Source: Saprospiraceae bacterium UBA2329 (GTDB lineage Bacteria > Bacteroidota > Bacteroidia > Chitinophagales > Saprospiraceae). Taken from it: a stretch of 41,410 nucleotides of DNA. Every line of letters begins with the position of its first letter. Within the stretch, counting starts at the first letter, position 1. The notes beneath the pieces were generated by a model. It saw only the letters and a program-made list of their open reading frames with translations. It did not search any database and was not told the origin of the DNA. Made by a program: the position numbers and the translations under genes. Where the stretch lies: NCBI GenBank assembly GCA_002344975.1, contig DDUV01000027.1, forward strand, positions 26,782 to 68,191, written 5' to 3'. Positions 1-8,452 of the stretch are shown piece by piece.

Positions 1-852
1 CAGGCCTATGTCACCAACCTCAACAAAGCCGTGGCCGGTACGCCTTTGGAGAAGTACCCGCTCGAAGACCTGCTCATCGCGGCCGGACGTCGCAGCGCCG
101 CTTTCCGCAACAACGGCGGCGGGCATTACAACCACACGCTGTTTTGGGAAATCCTCTCGCCCCAAGCCCAAAAGGCTCCGCAAGGCGCGCTGCTGGCCGC
201 CATCAACGCACAATTCGGTTCTTTAGACAGCCTCAAAACGGCCCTCAATCAGGCCGCTTCTACCCGCTTCGGTTCGGGCTGGGCATGGCTCGTGGTGACG
301 CCTTCTAAAAAATTGCAGGTTTGCTCCACCGCCAATCAGGACAACCCCATCATGGATGTCTCCGAGGTGCGCGGCATTCCTGTACTCGGCATTGACGTGT
401 GGGAACATGCTTACTACCTCAAATACCAAAACAAACGCGGCGACTACCTCGGCGCCATCTGGAACGTGCTCGACTGGGCTGCGGTGGGCCGCAAATACGA
501 GGCCGCACTGACCGCTCCGCTCCTGAAAAGTATTGAAAAAGATACCTGGACGGCGCTCACCGAATTCCACAAGGTAATGTCTCAAACCTTCCACCCGATG
601 GAAGAGGGCAACCTCAAACCCATCCGCGAACGCAGCGGCGAAATGGCCCTCAAAGCAGCCATCATGCAAAGCGGCCCTATTCCCGCCTCTTTCGATACGC
701 CCGAAATCCGCAAGGCCATTGCTGATCTCATCAAAGGTGCGGAAGACCTGAACAAAACGATTCGCAAAAAGGGCAAAGACGAAGTGGTGAAAGCCAAACT
801 CATTGCTCTGCACGATACTTTCCACCTCATTCAGGGACTCTGCAACGATTAA
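1..852 (+). CDS. sodA: Superoxide dismutase, Mn type, with C-terminal extension (5'-truncated by window edge)
   Basis: Disproportionates superoxide. The frame is open from base 1, so the N-terminus with the first metal His is outside the window. Visible SOD signatures are GGHYNHTLFW (metal His), the STANQD stretch whose Gln is typical of Mn-type enzymes, and DVWEHAYYL (metal Asp and His). The SOD fold should end near codon 165 of the visible frame. About 115 further residues follow that are not part of normal ~200-residue SODs. They are helical in character, with EFHKVMSQTFHPMEEGNL near the start and LHDTFHLIQGLCND at the end, and so carry several His residues and a terminal Cys. A transporter gene starts 6 bp downstream. 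The SOD call is firm; the role of the tail is unknown. Confidence 0.9.
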   Translation, partial: QAYVTNLNKAVAGTPLEKYPLEDLLIAAGRRSAAFRNNGGGHYNHTLFWEILSPQAQKAPQGALLAAINAQFGSLDSLKTALNQAASTRFGSGWAWLVVTPSKKLQVCSTANQDNPIMDVSEVRGIPVLGIDVWEHAYYLKYQNKRGDYLGAIWNVLDWAAVGRKYEAALTAPLLKSIEKDTWTALTEFHKVMSQTFHPMEEGNLKPIRERSGEMALKAAIMQSGPIPASFDTPEIRKAIADLIKGAEDLNKTIRKKGKDEVVKAKLIALHDTFHLIQGLCND

Positions 853-858
853 TGTCAC

Positions 859-2247
859 ATGAAAAAACGGCGCTTCTACATTCCACACCCGGTGGTCATT
901 TTGTTTTCCATGCTCCTCATTGCGGGCGCGCTGAGCCATATTTTGCCTGCCGGCAAATTTGAGCGCGTGCTGGAAGACGGCCGCGAAAAGGTGGTGCCCG
1001 GTTCTTACCAAACCATCGAGTCCAATCCGCTCTATCTGCTCGATTTGTTCTTAGCCTTGCCGGCCGGATTCAAAACGGCAGCCGACATCATCTTCATCGT
1101 GCTGGCCAGCGGCATCATGTTCGGTTTCATGGAGCGTTCGGGCGCGGTGGAAAACGCGGTGGGCGCATTGGTGAAGCGCTTGGGCATGAAGCGCCGTTTT
1201 CTCATTGTGGTGGTTATGACCTTTGTTTTCGGGGCCTTGGGCGCCTTCGTGGGCTACGAAAACAACATTGCAATGGTACCCATTGCGGCGCTGCTGAGCT
1301 TGGCCATCGGCGGCGATTTGGTGCTGGCGGCAGGCATTTCGGTGGCGGCCATCACGGTAGGGTTTGGCCTTTCGCCGGTCAATGCCTACACCATCGGCAC
1401 GGGGCACCGGCTGGCGGAATTGCCGCTGTTTTCGGGGGCATTGCTGCGCAGTATGCTCTGTTTCAGCGCCTTGAGCGTACTGGCATTTTACAATGTGCGG
1501 TATTTTAAAAAAATCATCGCCCGCCCGGAGGACGGGTTGGGGCAGGGTTTGGACACCGAAGGACTGCAACTCTCACAGCCCATTGCCGACTATCGCCTCA
1601 CGCCCCGCAACGCCGTGGTGCTGACCGTGTTTGTGGCCACCCTCGTGGGGATGCTCTATGGCGTGTTTGTTCACCACTGGTACATCAACCACATTTCGGC
1701 CATCTTCTGCATGTTGGCCATTGCCATTGGATTGCTGAACCGCAACACCGCCAACGAGTTCGGCGAGATCACGCTGCATTCCGTGTCGGTGGTGGCGCCC
1801 GGTGCGTTCATGGTGGGATTTGCCACCTCCATCAAAGCGGCTTTGGAAATGGGGCAGGTGAGCGATACCATTGCCCACCACCTGTCGCAGGCATTGGAGG
1901 GATTGCCGCTGTACGCCGCCGCGATGGGCATGACCGGCGTGCAGTCGCTGATGAATTTTCTGATACCCTCGGGCAGCGGGCAGGCATTGGCCACCCTGCC
2001 GGTGCTCATTCCGGTGGGCGAGGTACTGGGACTTACGCGCCAAACCACCATTTTGGCCTATCAAATCGGCGACGGGGTAACGAATTTGGTCAATCCCGCG
2101 CTGGGCGGCCTCATTGCCATGCTCAGTTTGTGCCGGGTGCCGTTCGACCGCTGGCTGCGGTTCATCTTCCCGCTTTTTCTTGCAATATGGGGTATTGCAT
2201 TAGTGGCGGTGGTCATCAGTGTGGCGGTGGGCTATGGGCCGTTTTGA
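859..2247 (+). CDS. YfcC/DcuC-family (C4-dicarboxylate-type) membrane carrier
   Basis: A 462-residue inner-membrane carrier with about 11-13 hydrophobic segments. The N-terminus (IPHPVVILFSMLLIAGALSH, then LPAGKFERV and VVPGSYQ) is the pattern I associate with the YfcC group of the C4-dicarboxylate anaerobic carrier family. Motifs typical of ion-coupled carriers include GYENNIAMVPIAALL, the FGLSPVNAYTIGTGH loop, NFLIPSGSGQALATLPVLIP and a C-terminal QIGDGVTNLVNPALGG. The substrate cannot be told from sequence; dicarboxylates, amino acids or peptides are all possible. The gene follows the SOD gene by 6 bp and is probably cotranscribed with it. Start chosen at the ATG just after the SOD stop. 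Confidence 0.75.
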   Translation: MKKRRFYIPHPVVILFSMLLIAGALSHILPAGKFERVLEDGREKVVPGSYQTIESNPLYLLDLFLALPAGFKTAADIIFIVLASGIMFGFMERSGAVENAVGALVKRLGMKRRFLIVVVMTFVFGALGAFVGYENNIAMVPIAALLSLAIGGDLVLAAGISVAAITVGFGLSPVNAYTIGTGHRLAELPLFSGALLRSMLCFSALSVLAFYNVRYFKKIIARPEDGLGQGLDTEGLQLSQPIADYRLTPRNAVVLTVFVATLVGMLYGVFVHHWYINHISAIFCMLAIAIGLLNRNTANEFGEITLHSVSVVAPGAFMVGFATSIKAALEMGQVSDTIAHHLSQALEGLPLYAAAMGMTGVQSLMNFLIPSGSGQALATLPVLIPVGEVLGLTRQTTILAYQIGDGVTNLVNPALGGLIAMLSLCRVPFDRWLRFIFPLFLAIWGIALVAVVISVAVGYGPF

Positions 2248-2386
2248 GGCTGGTTTTTTTTACAAATCGCCTTACGGCAAATGGGAGGTGCAGGTGTTGC
2301 TGCTCACCGAAAATCGCATGCGCCTCTTCATTCCACAGGAAGCCGAGGTGGTGGAATTGCGCAAGACGGAGTTTTCGTTTCCGTGA
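2234..2386 (+). CDS. Small hypothetical protein (50 aa)
   Basis: A 50-codon reading frame begins inside the last codons of the transporter (14-bp overlap) and ends at 2386. It starts MGRFEAGFFYKSPYGKWEVQ and contains LLTENRMRLFIPQEAEVVEL, a balanced composition that looks protein-like, with predicted beta strands and no membrane segment. Overlap with the upstream stop suggests translational coupling. I do not recognise a family. It could be a chance frame, so support is modest. Confidence 0.4.
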   Translation: MGRFEAGFFYKSPYGKWEVQVLLLTENRMRLFIPQEAEVVELRKTEFSFP

Positions 2387-2517
2387 GGGGGCTTGTCGGC
2401 TGCAAACTTCACCTGACGATTTTAAAAAGCAAGCGCCTCGCTTCCTCCGATTAAAAAAAACTGCAACCCCGCGCCGGCGGAATTGTCTTTCTCTGCCGCT
2501 ACGAATGAGAAAAAACT

Positions 2518-2525
2518 TATTTTTG
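2518..2525 (+). promoter_or_regulatory. Bacteroidota -7 promoter element (TAnnTTTG)
   Basis: TATTTTTG followed by C matches the Bacteroidota -7 consensus and lies 24 bp before the ATG at 2549. No convincing TTG was seen at the usual -33 distance, so only half the promoter is supported. Confidence 0.5.
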
Positions 2526-2548
2526 CACACATCACCACACCTGTTGCC

Positions 2549-4564
2549 ATGAAAAAAATCCTGTTGAAATCTCTGCTCATGTTGCTGTGCTCATCGGCCA
2601 TTTCCGTTTCAGCACAAGGCCCGGCTTTCCGCGACAGCGGCGTCAACATCATCCGGTTGGGTAATGACACCAGTTTTGTTCATCGGTTCGAGGTACGGGG
2701 AGATAGCTTTTACTCGCAGATACTCTCCCTGCCGCAAGGCTTGCGGTACATGGAGGGGCGAGGCGTTTGGTTTCCCGACGGCAATCTGCGCAGCATCCGT
2801 TCGCAAATTTCGGCTGTTTCGCCCGACGCCGGATGGACGCTCGTACAGGAAACGACGCTGGAAACCACGCCCGATTCTACCCGCATCCGAATGCTCCGCG
2901 ACGGCCGCACGACCGAGCGGAGTTTTGCCGGTCGTGCTATGATTACCAACAATGCCGACGCCGTGGCATTCCAGATTTTTCCGTTTTATGGATTCCGGGC
3001 GCCGCGCACGGTCGGCGATTCGGCGGTGTTCCGGCATGTAACCGGTTTGGGGGCCAGAGATTTTGTGGTCAAACGAGAAGCGCCCCGAACGGTGAGTGTT
3101 CGCAGCAGTTTTATGGGCAAGATCACCTTGCATTTAGACGCTAAAAACCGCCTGCTTTCGGTGGATGCGCTGGGGTCATCACTCAACTTTACGTCTCAGG
3201 TGTATCGTAAAGGAGTTGATTTTGAAGCCATTAAGCAACGCTTTGCCGTTCAATACAGCCAAAACGCCGGCCCGCTCATCGTTTCCGTTCGGGATACGGT
3301 GGGGTATCAACAGGGCGGTCAAAACATCAGCGTAAACTATTGGCGACCCTCGGCGCGGGGGCGAAAAGTCTTTGGCGGCATCGTGCCGTTTGGTCGTTTT
3401 TGGAGATTCGGCGCCAACAACGCCACAGAAATCCATTTCAGCGAGCCGGTTCTGGTGGGAGGCCAAAGATTGGAGGCCGGTCGGTACTCGCTCTTTGCAT
3501 TGCCGCACAGCGAAACGAACTGGGAACTTTGTTTCAATCAAAAAACCGGCATTTGGGGCACCGAGTACAACCCCGCCGCCGATGTGCTGCGCGTGCCGAT
3601 GCGGGTAGAACGCTTGCCGGAGCATGCAGAGCAATTCACGATTTCACTACAATCGTTCGGCAATGATATGTCTTTGTGGGCCGATTGGGAGCAAACCCGC
3701 CTCTCCGTAACCATTCAAAAAATGCCGCCGATGATACCCGATGTTGCACCTCAATGGTATTTGTACCAACTGCGCCTGTCGGAGCGCCATAAAAATCCGG
3801 CCAACTGGACGCCCGAAGACCAGGCTGCGATAGGCCGCCACGTCGTATTTTTAGATTCATTGGGCAAGGCCGGAAGCTTGGTATTTGCAGGCCGAAACGA
3901 CTTGGCGCCCGACGATCCGAACATGTTGGGCATCGCTTTGGTGAAAGCCACCTCGCTCGAAGCCGCCAAATCCATGATGGCCCCCGATCCCGGCGTGCAG
4001 GCGGGCATACAGATAGCGCATGTTTCGCCGTATCGCTTGGCCATCAGCCATTTCAAAAACGCGCCCGGCATCAAACATTATCCTGGCATCAAAATGCCCT
4101 CCGACGCGGCGTCTCTGGAACGCCTCCGTGCCATCAACCGCGATGTCTGGCAGCCTTTTGTAGCCGCTTACGCCGCCGGCAGCGCCGGGCAATACATGGC
4201 CCTGCACAGCTCCGATTTTATTCGGGCCACCATAGACGAAACCAAAGACCTGACTACATACAGTGCTGATTCACAACGGCATTTTGAATACAACCGCCAA
4301 AACAACAGCCGCTGCGAAATTGCTTTTTCGTTTTTTGAGCGCGCAACCGGTGCGAGTTCCGCCTCCGAACGCGGCATTTATCGCTACACCGCCATTGCTG
4401 CCGACGGTGCGCAAACGCATTACTACGGCAAGTTTCACGTCATCCACCGGCTGGAGAACGGTCGCTGGAAAATAGCCGTTGACTACGACAGCGACGAAGA
4501 CGGAACCATCGAGCAGGATGATTTTGAGGCGGGCCTGCCGATGGATATTTTTGTGAAAAAATGA
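2549..4564 (+). CDS. Secreted multidomain protein: DUF2911 + YCII-like + NTF2/SnoaL-like
   Basis: A 671-residue exported protein. Residues 1-22 (MKKILLKSLLMLLCSSAISVSA) form a signal peptide. Residues ~24-240 are an unassigned beta-rich region. Residues ~250-385 match DUF2911: SVNYWRPSARGRKVFGG, FGRFWRFGANNATEIHFS and the LFALP/WELCFN stretch. Residues ~400-505 resemble a YCII-like domain (PQWYLYQLRLSERH, LVFAGRNDLAPDDPNMLGIA, ISHFK). Residues ~528-671 resemble an NTF2/SnoaL (DUF4440-like) fold (AAYAAGSAGQYMALHSSDFI, RWKIAVDYDSDEDG). DUF2911 proteins are normally much shorter, so the combination is unusual. Start chosen at the ATG that gives the signal peptide and follows the -7 element; an in-frame ATG upstream at 2483 lacks this. 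Function unknown; periplasmic or outer-membrane location is likely. Confidence 0.75.
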   Translation: MKKILLKSLLMLLCSSAISVSAQGPAFRDSGVNIIRLGNDTSFVHRFEVRGDSFYSQILSLPQGLRYMEGRGVWFPDGNLRSIRSQISAVSPDAGWTLVQETTLETTPDSTRIRMLRDGRTTERSFAGRAMITNNADAVAFQIFPFYGFRAPRTVGDSAVFRHVTGLGARDFVVKREAPRTVSVRSSFMGKITLHLDAKNRLLSVDALGSSLNFTSQVYRKGVDFEAIKQRFAVQYSQNAGPLIVSVRDTVGYQQGGQNISVNYWRPSARGRKVFGGIVPFGRFWRFGANNATEIHFSEPVLVGGQRLEAGRYSLFALPHSETNWELCFNQKTGIWGTEYNPAADVLRVPMRVERLPEHAEQFTISLQSFGNDMSLWADWEQTRLSVTIQKMPPMIPDVAPQWYLYQLRLSERHKNPANWTPEDQAAIGRHVVFLDSLGKAGSLVFAGRNDLAPDDPNMLGIALVKATSLEAAKSMMAPDPGVQAGIQIAHVSPYRLAISHFKNAPGIKHYPGIKMPSDAASLERLRAINRDVWQPFVAAYAAGSAGQYMALHSSDFIRATIDETKDLTTYSADSQRHFEYNRQNNSRCEIAFSFFERATGASSASERGIYRYTAIAADGAQTHYYGKFHVIHRLENGRWKIAVDYDSDEDGTIEQDDFEAGLPMDIFVKK

Positions 4565-4591
4565 TTTTATCAACCTTAAATTCAGTTCACC

Positions 4592-4948
4592 ATGCAAACT
4601 CGATGGATTGTGTCTCTGCTGTTTTTTGCAGCCGTACTCTCGTATTGCTCCAGCCCCAAAGTGGCCGTTAAGGCCGCCGAGCCGGTGCAACCTGCCATTA
4701 CATACTCGAAGGACATTGCGCCCATTATGCAGGCCCGATGCACGCCCTGTCATTTTCCGGAACAGGGCAAAAAGAAGTTTTTGGACACCTACGCCGCTAC
4801 CCGTGACAACATTGACGACATCATCAATCGGGTAGAATTGCCGCAGAGCGATCCCAAATTTATGCCTTTCAAAAACAAAAAAGAACCGCTGAGCGACAGC
4901 CTCATCATGGTACTCAAACAGTGGAAAGAATTGAATATGCCGGAATGA
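4592..4948 (+). CDS. Cytochrome c-like lipoprotein with single CxxCH haem motif
   Basis: A 118-residue predicted lipoprotein. Its N-terminal hydrophobic segment ends in a lipobox-like LSYC, giving Cys19 as the lipidated residue. The single haem c motif is CTPCH at residues 50-54, preceded by DIAPIMQARC, the pattern of small Planctomycete-type cytochrome c domains. SDPKFMPF near residue 90 can supply the axial Met. It probably carries electrons in the periplasm. It lies 27 bp after the DUF2911 protein, and its stop overlaps the start of the acetyltransferase, so the three may be one operon. Confidence 0.75.
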   Translation: MQTRWIVSLLFFAAVLSYCSSPKVAVKAAEPVQPAITYSKDIAPIMQARCTPCHFPEQGKKKFLDTYAATRDNIDDIINRVELPQSDPKFMPFKNKKEPLSDSLIMVLKQWKELNMPE

Positions 4949-5460
4949 TGGAGGCACTGACACTTCGGCCGGCCAACATTGCCGATCTTGCCACGCTGCA
5001 ACAATGGGACGAGCAGCCGCATGTGCTGGATTCGGATCCCAACGACGATTGGAATTGGGAAACAGAACTGCTGCGCAACCCTGAATGGAGAATGCAACTC
5101 ATGGCGGAGTGGGCCGGCCGGCCTGTCGGTTTTATGCAAATCATTGATCCCGCGCTGGAAGAAACGCATTATTGGGGCGATGTGCCGCCTAGCTTGCGCG
5201 CCATAGATATCTGGATCGGAGCGCCGGAAGACTTAGGCAAAGGCTTTGGTACAAAGATGATGCAATTGGCTGTGGAACTTTGTTTTTCAAATCCCGAAGT
5301 GACGGCCATATTGCTTGACCCTCTGGCCTCCAACCACCGGGCGCACACCTTCTATGAACGGTTGGGATTTCGGTTTCAGGAAGAGCGCGTTTTGGGCGAG
5401 TACGGCGACCAGTGTTTTATTTACCGGTTGGAGCGGGGAGATTGGAGCGGGCGGGGGTAA
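4945..5460 (+). CDS. GNAT N-acetyltransferase, aminoglycoside 6'-acetyltransferase-like
   Basis: A 171-residue acetyl-CoA-dependent acyltransferase. It begins MMEALTLRPANIADL, a classic GNAT opening. The acetyl-CoA loop is ENLGKG-like: DLGKGFGTKMMQLAVELCF. It ends with the strongly AAC(6')-like stretch DPLASNHRAHTFYERLGFRF. AIDIWIGAPEDLGKG also fits the AAC(6') group. Chromosomal relatives often act on unknown substrates, so resistance is not implied. The ATG at 4945 overlaps the preceding TGA (ATGA), indicating translational coupling; an in-frame GTG at 4921 would start inside the cytochrome gene and is less likely. Confidence 0.75.
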   Translation: MMEALTLRPANIADLATLQQWDEQPHVLDSDPNDDWNWETELLRNPEWRMQLMAEWAGRPVGFMQIIDPALEETHYWGDVPPSLRAIDIWIGAPEDLGKGFGTKMMQLAVELCFSNPEVTAILLDPLASNHRAHTFYERLGFRFQEERVLGEYGDQCFIYRLERGDWSGRG

Positions 5461-5511
5461 TCAGCAGTTGAGGAAGTTTGATAGCAAATCCATTATATTT
5501 ACCGATTCAAA

Positions 5512-5554
5512 AAGTACAACTTTGGGGCAAATTTTCTCATTATAAGTTGTACTT
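5512..5554. promoter_or_regulatory. 11-bp perfect inverted repeat upstream of the GH53 gene
   Basis: AAGTACAACTT (5512-5522) and AAGTTGTACTT (5544-5554) are perfect reverse complements separated by 21 bp and end 30 bp before the GH53 start. This could be a regulator-binding site or an RNA hairpin in the leader. The match is seen directly; the role is inferred. Confidence 0.5.
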
Positions 5555-5584
5555 CCTGTTATATCGAACATCAAATTCATCAAC

Positions 5585-6985
5585 ATGCGCCATTGCCTCC
5601 TGTGTTTCCTGCTGTTTCTGTCAGCTGCCCTCTCCGCCCAGAAATTCTACTTCGGTTCCGACCTTTCCTACGTCAACGAAATGGAAGACTGCGGCGCCCG
5701 GTACCGCGAAAACAATCAGATCAAAGACGTTTACGAAATCTTTGCCGACCACAAAACCAACCTTGCCCGCTTCCGGCTCTGGCACACGCCTTCTTTTTAC
5801 GATACGCTCAACACCGGCAAACGCTACTCTGATTTTCAGGATGTGCGCCGCAGCATCCTCCGCGCCAAAGCCGCCGGCATGGACGTGTTGCTCGACTTTC
5901 ACCTCTCCGACTTCTGGACCGACCCCGGTCGCCAGCTCATGCCCAAAGCCTGGGAACCGGTAGCCGGCAACCTTCCGGCGCTGCAAGATTCTGTTTATCA
6001 ATACATTCGCGGCGTGCTTTTGAGCCTGCACAACGATCAACTGCTGCCCGAATTGGTACAAATCGGCAACGAAACCAACAAGGGCATCGTCCTCACGCCT
6101 GCCGCCGACGCCGCCAACGGTCCCATCAACTGGTCACGCAATGCCGCCCTGTTCAATAAAGGCATTCAGGCCGTGCGAGACGTGGAAGCCGCTACCGGCA
6201 AGAAAATCCGCATTGCCCTGCACATCGCCAATCCTATAAATACCGAATGGCTCATGCCGGCCTTTTGGAACAACGGCGTTCGCGATTTCGATATCATCGG
6301 GCTGTCTTATTACTGGGCCTGGCACAAACCGGTAACCATTGCGCAAACCGGTGAAATCATTACAAAACTAAAAAATGACTACCCCGGCAAGTCGGTCATG
6401 ATTTTTGAAACCGGCTACATCTGGACCCTACAAAGCAACGATCAGGCCGCCAACATCATCACCGAAACGCACCCCGATTACCATCCTGCATCACCGCAAA
6501 GTCAGCGCCAATGGCTCGTTGATCTCACTCAGGAGGTCATCAACCGGGGCGGCGAGGCCGTGATGTATTGGGAGCCGGCCTGGGTGAGCACGCCCTGCTA
6601 CACGGTCTGGGGGCAGGGTTCGCATCAGGAGCACGCGGCTTTTTTCGGGTTCAGCAACAACGCCATGCTCAACGGCGGCATCACCTGGCCGGAACACCGC
6701 TACGAGGGCCTGCCCGAAGAAGAACCTGATACCCGAAAATTGGAAGCGCGCTTTCCTCCGGGCGGCAGTACCATCGAGTTGGAACTCAGCGGCTGGACCG
6801 GCGCCGATACAGTAGCCATCGCCATTTTCGACAGCCTCGGCAGGAGGATTATGGAACGCAGTCTGTCGCTGACCAACGGCGGAACGGAAACCTCTCTGAA
6901 CTGGAATCGAGCGGCAACGGGCGTTTATTTCGTCAGAGCAGCGCAGGGAAATTACAAAGCCGTTAAAAAACTCTGGATACCGTAG
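5585..6985 (+). CDS. GH53 arabinogalactan endo-beta-1,4-galactanase with type IX secretion signal
   Basis: A 466-residue secreted enzyme that should cut beta-1,4-galactan side chains of pectin. MRHCLLCFLLFLSAALSAQ is a signal peptide. The GH53 catalytic domain spans ~20-385: FYFGSDLSYVNEMEDCG, LARFRLWHTPSFYD, LLDFHLSDFWTDPG. The acid/base Glu is E163 in QIGNETNKG and the nucleophile Glu is E275 in MIFETGYIW. Residues ~395-466 form a C-terminal sorting domain ending GVYFVRAAQGNYKAVKKLWI, the usual type A signal for type IX secretion. The enzyme is therefore expected at the cell surface or outside. The gene stands alone downstream of an inverted repeat; no SusC/SusD pair is present here. Confidence 0.88.
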   Translation: MRHCLLCFLLFLSAALSAQKFYFGSDLSYVNEMEDCGARYRENNQIKDVYEIFADHKTNLARFRLWHTPSFYDTLNTGKRYSDFQDVRRSILRAKAAGMDVLLDFHLSDFWTDPGRQLMPKAWEPVAGNLPALQDSVYQYIRGVLLSLHNDQLLPELVQIGNETNKGIVLTPAADAANGPINWSRNAALFNKGIQAVRDVEAATGKKIRIALHIANPINTEWLMPAFWNNGVRDFDIIGLSYYWAWHKPVTIAQTGEIITKLKNDYPGKSVMIFETGYIWTLQSNDQAANIITETHPDYHPASPQSQRQWLVDLTQEVINRGGEAVMYWEPAWVSTPCYTVWGQGSHQEHAAFFGFSNNAMLNGGITWPEHRYEGLPEEEPDTRKLEARFPPGGSTIELELSGWTGADTVAIAIFDSLGRRIMERSLSLTNGGTETSLNWNRAATGVYFVRAAQGNYKAVKKLWIP

Positions 6986-7042
6986 CTTGCCGCTTTTCAA
7001 AAACAACTGTCACTTTTAGCGATTACAAAAATCACCCACACC

Positions 7043-8401
7043 ATGCAAATCAACAAAATCATCCTTTTTGCAAGCTTCCTTTTGGGCACGGCCTTTGCGC
7101 TGAACGCCCAGACAGAGAGCGGTTTTGCCCCCTCCGGCGAGGTGCAGATTCACTACAAAACCTACGGCACAGGCCGCCCCGTACTCATCATCAACGGCGG
7201 ACCGGGCATGAACAGCAACGGGTTTGAAGAGCTGGCCCAAAAGCTCTCCGGCCAATACCGGGCCATCCTCTTCGATCAGCGGGGAACCGGCCAAACGCGG
7301 GTGCCGGCCATCAACGCCGAGCACATCACCATGGCCGCTATGGCCGCCGATATGGAAGCGCTGCGCCGACATCTGGGCATTGAATCCTGGGTCATCATCG
7401 GCCACTCGTTTGGCGGCTTGCTGGCCTCTTATTATACCACATTGCACCCCGAACGTGTGGAAGCATTGGTGTATTCCTCTTCCGGTGGCCTTGATCTCAG
7501 TTTTCGGCAATACATCGGCGAGAGCGTCAACAGCAAGCTCAGCAAAAAAGAATTGGCTGATTTTCAGATGTGGTCGCAGAAAATCCAGCAAGGAGACACC
7601 AGCAGTCATGCGCGCTTGGAACGGGCCAAAGCGCTGGCTCCGGCGTATGTCTATGACAAAAAATTTGTGCCGCAATTGGCCATACGGCTCACGCAGATAG
7701 TTCCGGTAGTCAATGAATTGGTTTTTAATGATTTGCAAAAAATCGGTTACGATTGCAAAGTCGCGCTGCGCAGTTTTGTCAAGCCCGTGCTCATCATTCA
7801 AGGCCGGGAAGACATCATCCGCGAGGAGACGGCCCGCGTAGCTCAAGGCGTGCTGCCGCAGGCCAAAGTGGTGCTGATGGATAAGTGCGGGCACTATGGC
7901 TGGTTGGACCGGCCGGATATTTATTTCGGCGAGTTGTTGGGCTTTTTGGAGGTCGTTCCCTTACCGCTTTCGCTGAAAGACAGCACTTTATTCGATTTTT
8001 GGGTGGGCGATTGGGAATTGTCCTGGACGAATGCCAACGGCACGCCGGGCAAGGGAACCAACCTGATTGAAAAAATTCTGGATGGCAAGGTCATCCGCGA
8101 GAACTTTGCTGCCGACAGTGGATTCAAAGGCACCAGTATTTCCGTTTTTCACGCCGGCACACAAAGCTGGCGACAGGCCTGGGCCGACAATCAGGGCGGA
8201 TATTTTGATTTTGAGGCCAAGTTGGAGGGCGTCAATCGGGTGTTTCAGACCAAATTCCGGGAGTCGAACGGCAAAAAAGTAGGGGCGCGCATGGTGTTTC
8301 GCAATGTCCGGCCCGATGGCTTCACCTGGGATTGGGAAGGCAGCACCGACGGCGGCACGAGTTGGAACCTGCAATGGCGGGTGGAGTACAAGCGGAGGTA
8401 G
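7043..8401 (+). CDS. Exported alpha/beta hydrolase (proline iminopeptidase-like) with C-terminal DUF1579-like domain
   Basis: A 452-residue exported protein. The signal peptide ends near LNAQT. Residues ~25-300 are an alpha/beta-hydrolase fold: oxyanion region NGGPGMNSNGF, nucleophile S122 in GHSFGG, acid D257 in IIQGREDI and H284 in KCGHYGW. NGGPG and DQRGTG are typical of the proline iminopeptidase/S33 group. Residues ~315-452 are a second beta-rich domain (FDFWVGDWELSW, FQTKFRESNGKKVGARMVF, FTWDWEGSTDGGTSWNLQW) that resembles DUF1579-like lipocalin-type domains. Such domains usually occur as separate proteins, so this is a fusion. Substrate unknown. It begins 57 bp after the GH53 gene and may share its transcript. 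Confidence 0.8.
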   Translation: MQINKIILFASFLLGTAFALNAQTESGFAPSGEVQIHYKTYGTGRPVLIINGGPGMNSNGFEELAQKLSGQYRAILFDQRGTGQTRVPAINAEHITMAAMAADMEALRRHLGIESWVIIGHSFGGLLASYYTTLHPERVEALVYSSSGGLDLSFRQYIGESVNSKLSKKELADFQMWSQKIQQGDTSSHARLERAKALAPAYVYDKKFVPQLAIRLTQIVPVVNELVFNDLQKIGYDCKVALRSFVKPVLIIQGREDIIREETARVAQGVLPQAKVVLMDKCGHYGWLDRPDIYFGELLGFLEVVPLPLSLKDSTLFDFWVGDWELSWTNANGTPGKGTNLIEKILDGKVIRENFAADSGFKGTSISVFHAGTQSWRQAWADNQGGYFDFEAKLEGVNRVFQTKFRESNGKKVGARMVFRNVRPDGFTWDWEGSTDGGTSWNLQWRVEYKRR

Positions 8402-8452
8402 TGGGTACTTGTACCGGTGGACAGTCGGTCTGGCTCAACCTTTGATCTGTAC

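Noticed and set aside
223..1011. Long - strand frame opposite SOD, and similar long frames opposite 25.8-27.3, 36.5-38.6 and 39.3-40.7 kb
   Set aside because: They mirror strong genes on the other strand, and their translations are rich in His, Arg, Gln or Gly with no family motifs, as expected of GC-rich shadows.
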